DNA of 64,000 bases from Pseudomonas mangrovi (GTDB lineage: Bacteria; Pseudomonadota; Gammaproteobacteria; Pseudomonadales; Pseudomonadaceae). The notes beneath the pieces were generated by a model, which made no database searches, was not told the DNA's origin, and saw only the letters and a list, made by a program, of their open reading frames with translations. The stretch lies in the NCBI RefSeq assembly GCF_003052585.1, contig NZ_QASN01000021.1, forward strand, positions 62,001 through 126,000, written 5' to 3'. Position numbers and translations under genes: made by a program. Positions 42,511 through 57,890 of this stretch are shown piece after piece. Positions within the stretch are counted from its first letter, which is position 1. Every line of letters begins with the position of its first letter.

Positions 42511-43038
42511 TTACGAGCGCTCCTTGAGAGAGATGCTTCGCGGGCGCTCAATCCATCCGCCTTCGCCATCCGGGACTATTTCCACCACATCCACCTGCGC
42601 ATCGCCGATGGACTGAATTCGGCCATGATTACGGCCCAGGTAGTCGCCAACCCTAACGCGATGAACACCACCCGCCCCAGAAACCAGAGCGTATAGGCCC
42701 TCTTCATTCGACAGAGTGCCCACCATATTGAACATTTCGATATTGAAGCCTTCTAGAAACTGCTTAACCCGCGTCTCATCCGGCCTAACATCTCTTGAGC
42801 CGGCCTGTCTTCCGGCTTCAGCAAGCCTTACTGGGACCTGGAAAGGGCTTCGCTTAGATGCAGCCGTGTAAGTAAAAGGCTCATACTCCGGAACCTCCGG
42901 ATCAGGCTCTATCGCCTTCGGAGGCCGCGCACGAACCTCATCCATATAGGCCTGCAAATCTGCAAATCCACCACCAAAATTGCATCCAGAAGCCAGAAAA
43001 AGAGGCGCCAGCATGATGACCAAACGAATGTGCTTCAC
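42511..43038 (-). CDS. pilP: Type IV pilus inner-membrane lipoprotein PilP
   Basis: 175 residues. The signal ends in lipobox LASGC. The N-terminus after Cys is long and disordered, followed by a beta-sandwich domain (FNMVGTLSNEEGLYALVSG, VRVGDYLGRNHGRIQSIG) that binds PilQ. It links the PilMNO inner-membrane complex to the secretin. The ATG overlaps the pilO stop by 4 bases. Composition is clearly more AT-rich than neighbouring core genes. Confidence 0.95.
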   Translation of the reverse strand: MKHIRLVIMLAPLFLASGCNFGGGFADLQAYMDEVRARPPKAIEPDPEVPEYEPFTYTAASKRSPFQVPVRLAEAGRQAGSRDVRPDETRVKQFLEGFNIEMFNMVGTLSNEEGLYALVSGAGGVHRVRVGDYLGRNHGRIQSIGDAQVDVVEIVPDGEGGWIERPRSISLKERS

Positions 43039-43664
43039 TTCTGCACCCCCTGGTCGTTGTAGCGATATGTCTTGGCCAGGATGGACATCTTCATTTTTCC
43101 TGCCGAATAGATCGGACTTTTCAACTCAGTGTCATCTGGATGACGGATTTCGAAATCATGCATCGTAACGATGCGATCCTGACTCGCAACACTACTTACG
43201 AAAGTTGCAAAGTCATGGTAAGTACCAGCAACTGTAATCTGAATAGGTAGCTCGATATAAAACTGCTGGGCCACCTCGGGCATAAGCTTGATTTCGTCAA
43301 ACTCAAGACCGCTGGCGAGTCCCGTACGAGTGATATCTTCCAGCAGACCAGGCACCTCGGTATCACTAGGCAGTTGCTGCAGCAAAGCGCCAAACTTTAT
43401 ATTTAACCGCTCCATCTGCTCTTTGTACGCCTCAAGATTTGCAGCCTTCTCCGCCTTGCTGGCAAAGTCTATTTTAAGCTGCTCCTCTTCTGCCGCAACT
43501 CGCTCAAGTCGCTCTTGCAGCTCTTGTAAGTGCAGAAAGTACCCCGCAACCAAAACAGCTAAGACCACGAACCCACAGGCGATAGCACGCACTGCCGCAG
43601 GCCAGGACCCGAGATTATTGAAGTCAAGGTCATTGATTCCACGGAGATCGTCAGAAAGGCTCAT
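43035..43664 (-). CDS. pilO: Type IV pilus alignment protein PilO
   Basis: 209 residues. One transmembrane helix (~26-46, AVRAIACGFVVLAVLVAGYF), a periplasmic coiled coil (~47-95, rich in Glu/Lys/Leu) and a ferredoxin-like domain (FYIELPIQITVAGTYHDFATF) follow in the standard order. It dimerises with PilN in the inner membrane alignment complex. ATGA overlaps both neighbours. AT-rich codon use (e.g. AAA, TTT, ATA) unlike the flanking genes. Confidence 0.95.
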   Translation of the reverse strand: MSLSDDLRGINDLDFNNLGSWPAAVRAIACGFVVLAVLVAGYFLHLQELQERLERVAAEEEQLKIDFASKAEKAANLEAYKEQMERLNIKFGALLQQLPSDTEVPGLLEDITRTGLASGLEFDEIKLMPEVAQQFYIELPIQITVAGTYHDFATFVSSVASQDRIVTMHDFEIRHPDDTELKSPIYSAGKMKMSILAKTYRYNDQGVQK

Positions 43665-44235
43665 TTACCTACTCCTTTTTCTGCGGCGTCACCCGGGCGA
43701 GCCTGCTGCACGGTCAAAAGGAAATTGTTCGCCTGCTCTAGCTCCCCAGCAGTCTTCAGCTTGACCTGGGTCAGCGTCGCCTTACTTAACCATTCAGATG
43801 CATCCATGCTACGCATCAACTCAGAAACACGGTTATTCGACTCCGCAGCACCAGCAATAGTTATCGTTTTACCCTGCATCTTTACCGACTCATAATAGAG
43901 CCCGTCGGGCAAAGTGCGCGTCATCTGATCAAACAACCGAGCAATAACCGGGCGATTGAGCTGCAGATCCTGGATGATCTTCATCCGCTCAATCAGTTGC
44001 TGACGCTGAGCCTGCAGTTCATTGATTTCCTTGATCCGCGACTCAAGCACAGTGATCTCGTTACGGATGAACTGATTTCTCGCATTCTGATTATCGATGG
44101 CGCCGTTAAGGAGCATGTCGCCGAGAAAGACCAAACCGCCAGCTACAATAAGTGAACCCGCGAGCGCAACGAGGAAACGCTGCTTGCGCTCCTCGCGAAG
44201 CTGCTCACGCCAGGGAAGTAGGTTGATCCGTGCCA

Positions 44236-44236
<1 letters not shown>
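43661..44236 (-). CDS. pilN: Type IV pilus alignment protein PilN
   Basis: 191 residues. The N-terminal cytoplasmic motif ARINLLPWRE binds PilM. It is followed by one helix (~20-45, FLVALAGSLIVAGGLVFLG), a coiled coil and a periplasmic domain. It shares one base with the end of pilM (TGATG) and four with pilO. Part of the PilMNOP complex that aligns the pilus motor with the secretin. Confidence 0.95.
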
Positions 44237-45327
<1,091 letters not shown>

Positions 45328-45352
45328 TTACGGACTATTTATGTTTTTCCAC

Positions 45353-45381
45353 ATTAAATAACAGTCTTGACAGAAGCGCAA
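45353..45381 (-). promoter_or_regulatory. Putative pilM promoter
   Basis: On the minus strand TTGCGC, a 17-base spacer and TTTAAT (-10 at 45353-45358, -35 at 45376-45381) lie about 50 bases before the pilM ATG. The -10 matches consensus at 5 of 6. Confidence 0.4.
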
Positions 45382-45406
45382 ATGGCTTCCTGGCAAAAAT
45401 TCCGCT

Positions 45407-45412
45407 TATAAT
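45407..45412 (+). promoter_or_regulatory. Consensus -10 (TATAAT) upstream of ponA
   Basis: Perfect TATAAT 72 bases before the ponA ATG. The -35 side (TGGCTT with an 18-base gap) is weak, and a TTGACA at 45367 is too far (34 bases), so the exact promoter is uncertain. Confidence 0.4.
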
Positions 45413-45484
45413 GTGAACGATTTTCCTCTTTTCGCATCATTCTGCTCTTAACCCATTCTTTTATCTGGAAATCTGCGAATCCTG

Positions 45485-47878
45485 ATGCGCCTGCTGAAGT
45501 TCCTGGCCTGGTCTGGCCTAGCCGTATTTTGCGGGCTGCTACTCAGTTTGAGTGGCGCCTTTCTGTACCTGGCTCCTGGCCTGCCTTCCGTCGACACCCT
45601 GCGCGACGTGCAATTGCAGATTCCCCTGAGGGTATACAGCAGTGACGGCAAACTGATAGCAGAATTTGGCGAGATGCGTCGCTCCCCGATCCAGTTCGCC
45701 GACATTCCGCAAGACTTCATTCACGCCCTGCTCTCAGCCGAAGACGACAATTTTGCAAATCATTATGGCGTCGACCCATCGAGCCTGATGCGCGCTGCCA
45801 CGCAATTATTGAAGTCCGGGCAGATCCAGACTGGCGGCAGCACCATCACCATGCAGGTCGCCAAGAACTTCTTCCTAAGCAGCGAGCGCAGCTTTTCGCG
45901 CAAGATCAACGAAATCCTCCTGGCCCTTCAGATAGAAAGGGAGCTCAGCAAGGACGAGATTCTTGAGCTCTACGTCAACAAGATCTACCTGGGAAACCGT
46001 GCCTACGGCATTGAAGCTGCCGCTCAGATCTACTTCGGAAAGTCGATCAACGATCTTTCATTGGCCGAACTGGCGATGATCGCAGGCCTGCCCAAGGCCC
46101 CATCACGATTCAACCCCCTGTCCAATCCGCAGAGAAGCAAAGAGCGCCGCGATTGGATTCTCGGCCGCATGCTGCATCTCGGGCACATCGACAAAACCCG
46201 CCACGACGAAGCGATCGCCGAAGAAGTGAACGCACGCTACCACGTAGCCACTCCGGAACTCGCAGCTCCCTATATCGCAGAGATGGCTCGCGCAGAGATG
46301 GTCGGCCGTTTCGGCAGCGATGCCTATACCGCCGGCTACCGGGTCACCACCACGGTACCCAGTGACTTGCAGGATTTCGCCAACAAGGCCCTTCGCCAGG
46401 GCCTTATGGACTATGACCGCCGCCATGGCTACCGGGGACCGGAAACCCGTCTTCCCGGCATGACCCGCGACGCATGGCTTGGTGAGCTGGTCAAAATGCG
46501 CTCAATGGGAGGCCTGGAACCTGCCGTTGTGTCGCAGGTAGAACAGAGCGGCGTTATGGTCCTGACCCGCAGCGGAACAGAGGAAGCCATCTCCTGGGAC
46601 GCGATCAAGTGGGCGCGCCCATTCCTTAACACCAACAGCCTGGGCCCCGCACCAAGAAAGCCTGCAGATGTGCTTGCAGTTGGCGACGTCATCCGCGTTC
46701 AGCGAGGCGAGCAAGGGGAGCTACTCATGGCACAGCTGCCAGCCGCGCAAAGCGCGCTGGTCTCGCTCGACCCTCGAGATGGCGCGATTCTGGCCCTGGT
46801 CGGAGGATTTTCCTTCGAACAAAGCAACTACAACCGCGCGGTTCAAGCAAAACGACAGCCCGGCTCCAGCTTCAAACCATTCATCTATAGCGCCGCCCTG
46901 GACAACGGCTACACCGCAGCCTCGCTGGTCAACGACGCACCCATCGTCTTTCAGGAGGCCGGAATGCGTGAGGCCTGGCGCCCGAAGAATGACAACAACA
47001 CGTTTCTGGGCCCGATCAGGATGCGCGAGGCGCTGTACAAGTCGCGCAACCTGGTGTCGATTCGACTGCTTCAGGAACTGGGCATGGAAAACGCCCTGGC
47101 GTATATCACTCGATTCGGCTTCAACCGCCAGGACCTGCCGCCAAATTTCTCGCTCGCACTCGGCACGGCGAATCTGACGCCTCTGGAAATCGCCAGCGGC
47201 TGGTGCGCGTTCGCCAACACTGGCTACCGGATACAGCCCTACCTTGTGCAGCGCATCGAGAGCCGCGACGGAACACTGCTGTTCGAAGCCAACCCGCCCC
47301 GCGTTCCAGGAACACCGCAGCGCGTGTCCGCGGATTCCGCAGAAGAAATTCCTGTAGAAGCCCCGGCGAAGGCCACACGCATCATCGACGAGCGGACCGC
47401 CTTCATCATGACCAGCATGCTTCAGGACGTCATCCGCAGGGGCACCGGGCGCAGAGCCATGGCGCTCGGCAGGTCCGACCTGGCAGGCAAGACCGGCACC
47501 ACCAATGAATCCAAGGACAGCTGGTTCTCCGGCTATAACGGAGATTACGTCACCACCGTCTGGGCGGGCTTCGACCAGCCGGAGAGTCTTGGGCGCAACG
47601 AATATGGCGGCACCGTCGCCCTGCCGATTTGGATGAGTTACATGGGCGCAGCGCTGAAAGACAAGCCCGAGTATCTGCCTCCCGAGCCCAAGGGCATCGT
47701 CACGCTGCGGATCGACCCACTCAGTGGTCGACTTGCCACGCCCGACACACCGGGCGCCTACTTCGAAGTCTTCAAGAGCGAAGATTCGCCACCACCAATG
47801 AGCGAGTTCGAACAGGGTTACGGCATACCCGGCAGCCCACTGCCTTTCGACGAGGGCGCCCCCATCGACCTGTTCTGA
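45485..47878 (+). CDS. ponA: Penicillin-binding protein 1A (transglycosylase/transpeptidase)
   Basis: 797 residues. An N-terminal anchor helix (~8-32) is followed by a GT51 glycosyltransferase domain (catalytic Glu86 in SAEDDNFANHYGVD; GGSTITMQVAKNFFLS), an OB-like region, and a transpeptidase domain with S461-x-x-K464 (GSSFKPF), the SRN motif at S520-R-N522 and K669-T-G. It polymerises and crosslinks peptidoglycan in the periplasm. Divergent from pilM, as in P. aeruginosa. The ATG is preceded by weak purines (ATCTGCGAATCCTG). Confidence 0.96.
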   Translation: MRLLKFLAWSGLAVFCGLLLSLSGAFLYLAPGLPSVDTLRDVQLQIPLRVYSSDGKLIAEFGEMRRSPIQFADIPQDFIHALLSAEDDNFANHYGVDPSSLMRAATQLLKSGQIQTGGSTITMQVAKNFFLSSERSFSRKINEILLALQIERELSKDEILELYVNKIYLGNRAYGIEAAAQIYFGKSINDLSLAELAMIAGLPKAPSRFNPLSNPQRSKERRDWILGRMLHLGHIDKTRHDEAIAEEVNARYHVATPELAAPYIAEMARAEMVGRFGSDAYTAGYRVTTTVPSDLQDFANKALRQGLMDYDRRHGYRGPETRLPGMTRDAWLGELVKMRSMGGLEPAVVSQVEQSGVMVLTRSGTEEAISWDAIKWARPFLNTNSLGPAPRKPADVLAVGDVIRVQRGEQGELLMAQLPAAQSALVSLDPRDGAILALVGGFSFEQSNYNRAVQAKRQPGSSFKPFIYSAALDNGYTAASLVNDAPIVFQEAGMREAWRPKNDNNTFLGPIRMREALYKSRNLVSIRLLQELGMENALAYITRFGFNRQDLPPNFSLALGTANLTPLEIASGWCAFANTGYRIQPYLVQRIESRDGTLLFEANPPRVPGTPQRVSADSAEEIPVEAPAKATRIIDERTAFIMTSMLQDVIRRGTGRRAMALGRSDLAGKTGTTNESKDSWFSGYNGDYVTTVWAGFDQPESLGRNEYGGTVALPIWMSYMGAALKDKPEYLPPEPKGIVTLRIDPLSGRLATPDTPGAYFEVFKSEDSPPPMSEFEQGYGIPGSPLPFDEGAPIDLF

Positions 47879-47973
47879 GCTGCATGCCCGCAGCACTGCC
47901 CGCCAAATGGAAAGATTGAAAGGTGGCCTCAGGTCAACAGTGCGCCAGCCGAGGATCTCGGCACCGCAGACAC

Positions 47974-48000
47974 AAAAAAACCCGCCGAAGCGGGTTTTTT
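47974..48000. terminator. Bidirectional terminator between ponA and maeB
   Basis: Stem cccgc-cgaa-gcggg flanked by seven A on the left and six T on the right. It serves the convergent ponA and maeB transcripts. Confidence 0.9.
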
Positions 48001-48012
48001 ATTGGCTGAAGA

Positions 48013-49281
<1,269 letters not shown>

Positions 49282-49390
49282 TTTTGCGTTCCGCTTCTTC
49301 CGTTGACAGGCAAGCGCCCGAGGATACTCAAGATGGCACTGCCGAACAAGCGGCGGGCCAGAGCAGCCGGGGCGGGGCGGGGCGCGCCGC

Positions 49391-50167
49391 TCAGTCCAGC
49401 CACTCCAGCATCAGAGGGCCCGACAACGTCAGCAACCAGCGCGCACGCCCTTTCCCAGACCCGGAACGCCGCTCGACTACCCAGCCCCGAGCCTCGAGTC
49501 GCCGACCGGGCACCGCGCCTGCCAGCAGGGATGCGAAGGACGCCCGCTCCGAAGGAGCGACTCGCAGCACCAGCCCGCCGTCTACCGCCAGCCAGGTTCC
49601 GCCGGCATTGTCCTCAACCGAGGTGAGCTCACCGCGTAGCACTGCAAACCCCGGATCACGCAGATCATCGACCGCGCGCACCACGGCACCAGCCCAGAGC
49701 CCCGCGGACGCATGTCGCGCAGCGCGCTCGCTGGCCTGCTGGCAGGAGGCGATCGGCGAGGCCGGGGCAAACGCAACGAAGTACCCCAACCCCGCTGCCA
49801 GCAGCTGCGCCTCGAGATTGCTGCCCTGAGCATCAAACAGATGCACCAGCGACCGACCATAGCGATCCTTCTCCGGCCGCGCCGGGTAGATCGCGATACG
49901 CCCACCGCTCGCCGCAACCAGTTGCTGCAGATGCTTGCGCGCAGCCTGGGCAAAGGGTTCAGGACCGTTACGCCTGCGCGGATCGAGCTCGGGAGCATTG
50001 ATGCCGATCAACCGCAGGCTGCGCCCATCGGTCAGGCGCAACGTATCGCCATCCACCACCCGCGCCACCGTCACCATGCGTGTGACACCCGGGGCCGGGC
50101 AAGCCTGCGCCAACAGCGTCGAAAAAAGCGCAATAAAAAAGGCGCCCGTGCGGGACGCCTTTTTCAT
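49391..50167 (-). CDS. Secreted thermonuclease-family (SNase-like) nuclease
   Basis: 258 residues from the chosen start. The signal peptide MKKASRTGAFFIALFSTLLA is followed by an SNase-like domain with VARVVDGDTLRL, LRLIGINAPELDP (catalytic-Arg equivalent) and EKDRYGRSLVHL, then a C-terminal extension of unknown role. It would cleave nucleic acids in the periplasm or outside. The codons for the signal peptide coincide with the rpmE terminator hairpin; only a downstream Met (residue 31, MVTVARVVDGDT) would avoid this, at the cost of the signal. Confidence 0.8.
   Translation of the reverse strand: MKKASRTGAFFIALFSTLLAQACPAPGVTRMVTVARVVDGDTLRLTDGRSLRLIGINAPELDPRRRNGPEPFAQAARKHLQQLVAASGGRIAIYPARPEKDRYGRSLVHLFDAQGSNLEAQLLAAGLGYFVAFAPASPIASCQQASERAARHASAGLWAGAVVRAVDDLRDPGFAVLRGELTSVEDNAGGTWLAVDGGLVLRVAPSERASFASLLAGAVPGRRLEARGWVVERRSGSGKGRARWLLTLSGPLMLEWLD
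50135..50164 (-). terminator. rpmE intrinsic terminator
   Basis: On the minus strand ggcgtcccg-ca-cgggcgcc (one bulged t) is followed by six T and preceded by five A. It ends 73 bases after the rpmE stop and lies inside codons 2-12 of the nuclease gene. Confidence 0.85.
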
Positions 50168-50207
50168 ATACCGGGAGCAGCCCATGAGGCGTGCGCCTGG
50201 CCAGCTC

Positions 50208-50420
50208 TTACTTGGCGCCGAACACACCAAAACGCTGCTTGAAGCGATCGATACGGCCGCCGGTGTCGAGCACCTTCTGCTTGCCGGTGTAGAAGGGGTG
50301 GCACTCGGAGCAGACGTCGATGCTCAGATCCTTGCCCAGAGTCGAGCGAGTCTTGATGACGTTGCCGCAACTGCAGGTAGCAGTCACTTCTACATACGCG
50401 GGATGGATATCGGCTTTCAT
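50208..50420 (-). CDS. rpmE: 50S ribosomal protein L31, zinc-binding form
   Basis: 70 residues. The four zinc cysteines C16, C18, C37 and C40 (CSCG, CSEC) mark the zinc (C+) form rather than the YkgM-type C-minus form. The start is ATG ([16 protein letters not shown]). Own promoter and terminator are visible. Confidence 0.98.
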   Translation of the reverse strand: MKADIHPAYVEVTATCSCGNVIKTRSTLGKDLSIDVCSECHPFYTGKQKVLDTGGRIDRFKQRFGVFGAK

Positions 50421-50487
50421 TGCTGTTTCCTCGGTAGGTGTGCCGCCACCGGGCTGATGCCAGGCACCGCACGAAAATAGGCCGGCG

Positions 50488-50515
50488 ATGATACCAGAGA
50501 GTTTCCTTCATGCAA
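50488..50515 (-). promoter_or_regulatory. Putative rpmE promoter
   Basis: Minus strand TTGCAT, a 16-base gap, TATCAT (-10 at 50488-50493, -35 at 50510-50515), ending about 70 bases before the rpmE ATG. Confidence 0.5.
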
Positions 50516-50607
50516 GTCGTCCTTCAGGGGCCGGGGACCGACGGCGCAACAACTATCTGCCGCACCCCTGCTAAGATCCCCGCCTTCGTCATCGCCGGGA
50601 TATCCGC

Positions 50608-52827
<2,220 letters not shown>

Positions 52828-52927
52828 GCCACAAGACCGGCATGCGGGCGGGAGGCCAAACGCCGTCAAGCGCCTGGCAAAGCTGTTCTTTTTCCGCCCG
52901 TTATGGCTTGCAGCTTGCCGCTGCTTT

Positions 52928-52933
52928 TATAAT
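52928..52933 (+). promoter_or_regulatory. Consensus -10 (TATAAT) of argS
   Basis: TATAAT 42 bases before the argS ATG, with a weak -35 (TGGCTT, 18-base gap). An 18-base gap to TGGCTT also occurs at ponA. Confidence 0.4.
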
Positions 52934-52974
52934 GCGCGGTTTTCGACCAATGCCCCGCCGCCCGAGCAGACCCC

Positions 52975-54714
52975 ATGAAAGATCATGTCCGCCAGTTGAT
53001 CCAGCAAGCCCTCAGCCGCCTCGCTACCGATGGCGTGCTGCCTGATGGCCTGGCGCCGAACATTCAGGTCGAGAACTGCAAGGACAAGGCTCATGGCGAC
53101 TTCGCCAGCAACATCGCCATGATGCTGGCGAAGCCGGCCGGCATGAAGCCCCGCGACCTGGCGCAGAAGCTGATCGAGGTGCTGCCGCTCGACGAGCAGA
53201 TCAACAAGGTCGAGATCGCCGGCCCCGGCTTCCTCAACTTCTTCCAGAACAGCGAAGCACTGGCCGCTCGACTGGAGGCCGCCCTCACCGACGAGCACCT
53301 CGGCGTTCCGCGTCGTGCGCCGGCACAGCGCGTGGTGGTTGACCTCTCCTCGCCCAACCTGGCCAAGGAAATGCACGTCGGCCACCTGCGTTCGACCATC
53401 ATCGGTGACGCCGTGGCACGTACCCTGGAGTTTCTCGGCAACGAGGTGATCCGCCAGAACCACGTCGGCGACTGGGGCACGCAGTTCGGCATGCTGCTGG
53501 CGTACCTGGAGGAAAGTCCGGTCTCGGCGGAGAGCGAACTGGCTGATCTGGAGCAGTTTTACCGCGCAGCCAAGAAGCGCTTCGATGAATCCGCCGAATT
53601 CGCCGACCGCGCCCGTGAACTGGTCGTGAAGCTACAAGGTGGCGACGCCGACTGCCTGCGCCTGTGGCAGCGCTTCAATCAGGTGTCACTGTCGCATTGC
53701 CAGGAAGTCTACGACCGCCTCGGCGTCGCCCTCAGCCCGAGCGATGTGCGCGGCGAAAGCGCCTACAACCCCGAGCTGGCCGACATAGTCGCGGCGCTGC
53801 GCGAGAAAGGCCTGCTGACCGAGGACAATGGCGCGCAGTGCGTGTTTCTCGACGAGTACAAGAACGCCGAGGGCAACCCGCTGCCGGTGATCGTACAGAA
53901 GGCCGGTGGCGGCTATCTCTATGCGACCACCGACCTGGCCGCCATGCGCTATCGCAGCCAGCAGCTGCATGCCGATCGCGCGCTGTATTTCGTCGACCAG
54001 CGCCAGGCACTGCACTTCCAGATGGCTTTCGAGGTGGCCCGCCGCGCCGGCTTCGTCCACGAAGGCATGCAGCTCGAACACATGGGCTTCGGCACCATGA
54101 ACGGTGCCGACGGCCGCCCGTTCAAGACCCGCGACGGCGGCACCGTGAAGCTCATCGACCTGCTCGACGAGGCTGAAGAGCGCGCCTACAGCCTGGTCAA
54201 GAGCAAGAACCCGGCTCTTGCCGAAGACGAACTTCGCGAGATCGCACGCGCGGTGGGCATAGGCGCGGTGAAGTACGCCGACCTGTCCAAGCACCGCAGC
54301 AGCGACTACAGCTTCAACTTCGAGCAGATGCTCAGTTTCGAGGGCAACACCGCGCCCTACCTGCTGTACGCCTACACCCGCGTCGCCAGCGTGTTTCGCA
54401 AGCTGGGCAAGGAAATCGGCGAGATTGGTGGCAGCATCCGCATCGAGGCAGAGCAGGAGCAGGCGCTGGCTGCACGACTGGCGCAGTTCGGTGAAGTACT
54501 CGGCAATGTCGCCGAGAAAGGCGTCCCACACGTACTCTGCAGCTACCTGTACGATCTGGCCGGGCTGTTTTCCAGCTTCTACGAGCACTGCCCGATCCTC
54601 GGCGCGGAAAACGAGGCGCAGCAGCAGAGCCGGCTGCGCCTGGCAGCCCTGACCGGCAGAACGCTGAAGTGCGGCCTGGAGCTGCTCGGGCTGCAAACAC
54701 TGGAGCGCATGTAA
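52975..54714 (+). CDS. argS: Arginyl-tRNA synthetase
   Basis: 579 residues. The class I HIGH-like motif is HVGHLRST in [20 protein letters not shown]; the KMSK-equivalent is degenerate, as usual in ArgRS. The N-terminal Add-1 domain and the C-terminal DALR anticodon-binding domain ([16 protein letters not shown]) are complete. Six bases separate it from the SPOR gene, so the two probably form an operon. Confidence 0.96.
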   Translation: MKDHVRQLIQQALSRLATDGVLPDGLAPNIQVENCKDKAHGDFASNIAMMLAKPAGMKPRDLAQKLIEVLPLDEQINKVEIAGPGFLNFFQNSEALAARLEAALTDEHLGVPRRAPAQRVVVDLSSPNLAKEMHVGHLRSTIIGDAVARTLEFLGNEVIRQNHVGDWGTQFGMLLAYLEESPVSAESELADLEQFYRAAKKRFDESAEFADRARELVVKLQGGDADCLRLWQRFNQVSLSHCQEVYDRLGVALSPSDVRGESAYNPELADIVAALREKGLLTEDNGAQCVFLDEYKNAEGNPLPVIVQKAGGGYLYATTDLAAMRYRSQQLHADRALYFVDQRQALHFQMAFEVARRAGFVHEGMQLEHMGFGTMNGADGRPFKTRDGGTVKLIDLLDEAEERAYSLVKSKNPALAEDELREIARAVGIGAVKYADLSKHRSSDYSFNFEQMLSFEGNTAPYLLYAYTRVASVFRKLGKEIGEIGGSIRIEAEQEQALAARLAQFGEVLGNVAEKGVPHVLCSYLYDLAGLFSSFYEHCPILGAENEAQQQSRLRLAALTGRTLKCGLELLGLQTLERM

Positions 54715-54720
54715 GGCACC

Positions 54721-55383
54721 ATGGCCACCACCAAGAAGAAAGCTGCCCCCAAACGCGGCGCCAGCCGTTATCAGGCACCCGCACGCAAACCCGTGCCGGG
54801 CTGGATCTGGCTGGTCTGCGGACTGGTCATCGGCGGCTTTCTGGTCATGCTCGCCAGCCTGGAACCGGGTCGCGAAGACGTTCGTCGCGCCCAGCCCGAC
54901 CCCAAGCGCACCGCCCCCACCCAGACAAAGCCGAACCAGCCGGCGCAACCCACCCGACCCAAATACGAGTTCTATACCCTGCTGCCCGAGTCGGAGGTCA
55001 TCATCCCGCCAGACGCGATGCCGACGCAGCCGGAGCAGAAACCCGTCACGCCGGAGGAAGCCGCGCGCATCGACCGCGAACGTGCCGAGGCAGCTCTGGC
55101 GGGCAAGACCCCGGCACCACCACCACTGGTGACCAAGAGCACCACCCAGTTCTATCTGCAGGCCGGTTCGTTCCGCCAGAACAACGAGGCGGACCGGGTG
55201 CGCGCGCAGATCATCCTGCTCGGCCAGAACGCTCGCATCGAATCCGGCAAGGTGCGCGAAGAACTCTGGCATCGCGTGCTGGTCGGACCTTTCGCCACCC
55301 GCGAGCAACTCACCGAAGCGCAGAAGGAGCTGGCCGCCAGCGGCTTTGGCAACCTGATGCCCCAGCAACGCCAGGTGCCCTGA
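54721..55383 (+). CDS. FtsN-like SPOR-domain division protein
   Basis: 220 residues. A basic cytoplasmic N-terminus (MATTKKKAAPKRGASRY), one helix (~29-46, WIWLVCGLVIGGFLVML), a Pro/Thr/Lys-rich periplasmic linker, and a C-terminal SPOR domain (FYLQAGSFRQNNEADRVRAQ) are visible. The layout is FtsN-like but the protein is short and the linker low-complexity; a direct role in septal peptidoglycan binding is inferred. It lies between argS and hslV, as ftsN does near hslVU in E. coli. Confidence 0.82.
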   Translation: MATTKKKAAPKRGASRYQAPARKPVPGWIWLVCGLVIGGFLVMLASLEPGREDVRRAQPDPKRTAPTQTKPNQPAQPTRPKYEFYTLLPESEVIIPPDAMPTQPEQKPVTPEEAARIDRERAEAALAGKTPAPPPLVTKSTTQFYLQAGSFRQNNEADRVRAQIILLGQNARIESGKVREELWHRVLVGPFATREQLTEAQKELAASGFGNLMPQQRQVP

Positions 55384-55529
55384 ACCGACTGGAAGCATTC
55401 CAGTGGCGACGCAGCCGTGAGTCGATCAAGCGCGCGCACCGCCTTTAGCAAACTTGCAGCTTGAAGCTCGCCACGGGCATCCCCATATAGGCAGGCATCC
55501 CCCGATGCCAGCCAGCAGGAGTGCGCCCC

Positions 55530-56066
55530 TTGACCACCATCGTCTCAGTTCGCCGTCACGGCAAAGTCGTCATGGGCGGCGACGGCCAGGTCTCCCTCGG
55601 CAATACCGTCATGAAAGGCAATGCCAAGAAGGTCCGGCGCCTCTACCACGGCCAGGTCATCGCAGGCTTTGCCGGCGCCACCGCCGACGCCTTCACCCTG
55701 TTCGAACGTTTCGAAGGGCAGCTGGAAAAACACCAGGGCCATCTGGTACGGGCCGCCGTCGAGCTGGCCAAGGACTGGCGCACCGATCGCTCCCTGAGTC
55801 GCCTGGAGGCCATGCTTGCGGTGGCCAACAAGGACGCCTCGCTGATCATCACCGGCAACGGTGACGTGGTCGAGCCCGAGCAGGGCCTGATCGCCATGGG
55901 CTCAGGTGGCGGCTACGCCCAGGCCGCCGCCATGGCCTTGCTGCAGAAGGGCGACCAGACGCTGACCGCCCGGGAGATCGCGGAAACCGCGCTGGGCATC
56001 GCCGGCAGCATCTGCGTCTTCACCAATCAGAACCTGACCCTCGAGGAGCTGGACTCCGCCATCTGA
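55530..56066 (+). CDS. hslV: ATP-dependent protease peptidase subunit HslV
   Basis: 178 residues. Start is TTG at 55530, giving the mature N-terminal catalytic threonine after Met removal (TTIVSVRR); the GTG nine bases earlier would leave three extra residues before the Thr. AGGAG precedes it at a good spacing. Ends in the conserved ELDSAI. It forms the double hexamer peptidase that pairs with HslU. Confidence 0.92.
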   Translation: MTTIVSVRRHGKVVMGGDGQVSLGNTVMKGNAKKVRRLYHGQVIAGFAGATADAFTLFERFEGQLEKHQGHLVRAAVELAKDWRTDRSLSRLEAMLAVANKDASLIITGNGDVVEPEQGLIAMGSGGGYAQAAAMALLQKGDQTLTAREIAETALGIAGSICVFTNQNLTLEELDSAI

Positions 56067-56128
56067 GTCCGAGCGCCGGCCAACCCGCGCGCCATTGCCG
56101 CGCACGAGCACCCAAGAGTCCGCATGCC

Positions 56129-57466
<1,338 letters not shown>

Positions 57467-57473
57467 CCCCTGT

Positions 57474-57504
57474 GCAGGTACCGCCAGCTGATGGCGGTAC
57501 CTGC
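57474..57504 (+). other. Perfect 13-bp hairpin between hslU and the DUF971 gene
   Basis: gcaggtaccgcca, loop gctga, tggcggtacctgc. It ends at the GGAG of the next gene and has no T-run, so it is not a classic terminator. It could be an attenuator, an RNA-stability element, or a structure that masks the ribosome site. Confidence 0.6.
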
Positions 57505-57515
57505 GGAGCCCGCGC

Positions 57516-57890
57516 ATGCGCATCCCCACCTCGATAAAGCTGCAGAAGGCCGCGCGAACCCTGCAACTGGAATACGCTCCCGACGAGCGCTACAGCCTGA
57601 GCGCGGAATTTCTGCGTGTGCATTCACCCTCTGCGGAGGTTCAGGGTCACGGCCGACCGATACTCCAACACGGCAAGCAGAATGTGGCGCTGGTCGGCGT
57701 CGAGCCCTCCGGCAACTATGCCCTGAAGCTGACCTTCGACGACGGTCACGACAGCGGCCTGTACACCTGGGACTACCTGCACCAACTGGCGCAACGCCAG
57801 GGCGAGCTGTGGCAGCAATATCTCGAAGCGCTCGCCGCCGCCGGCAAATCCCGCGACCCCGACGAATCGGTCATTCGCCTGCTGGGCTGA
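57516..57890 (+). CDS. DUF971 (gamma-butyrobetaine hydroxylase N-terminal-like) protein
   Basis: 124 residues. SAEFLRVHSPSAEVQGHG and VGVEPSGNYALKLTFDDGHD are typical of DUF971, and the small domain is also found at the N-terminus of gamma-butyrobetaine hydroxylases. Function unknown; no cysteines or catalytic signature. It directly follows hslVU, an arrangement seen in other pseudomonads, and may be part of the same transcript. Confidence 0.85.
   Translation: MRIPTSIKLQKAARTLQLEYAPDERYSLSAEFLRVHSPSAEVQGHGRPILQHGKQNVALVGVEPSGNYALKLTFDDGHDSGLYTWDYLHQLAQRQGELWQQYLEALAAAGKSRDPDESVIRLLG

Noticed and set aside
45367..45372. TTGACA as -35 of ponA
   Set aside because: It is 34 bases from the TATAAT, twice the usual spacing.
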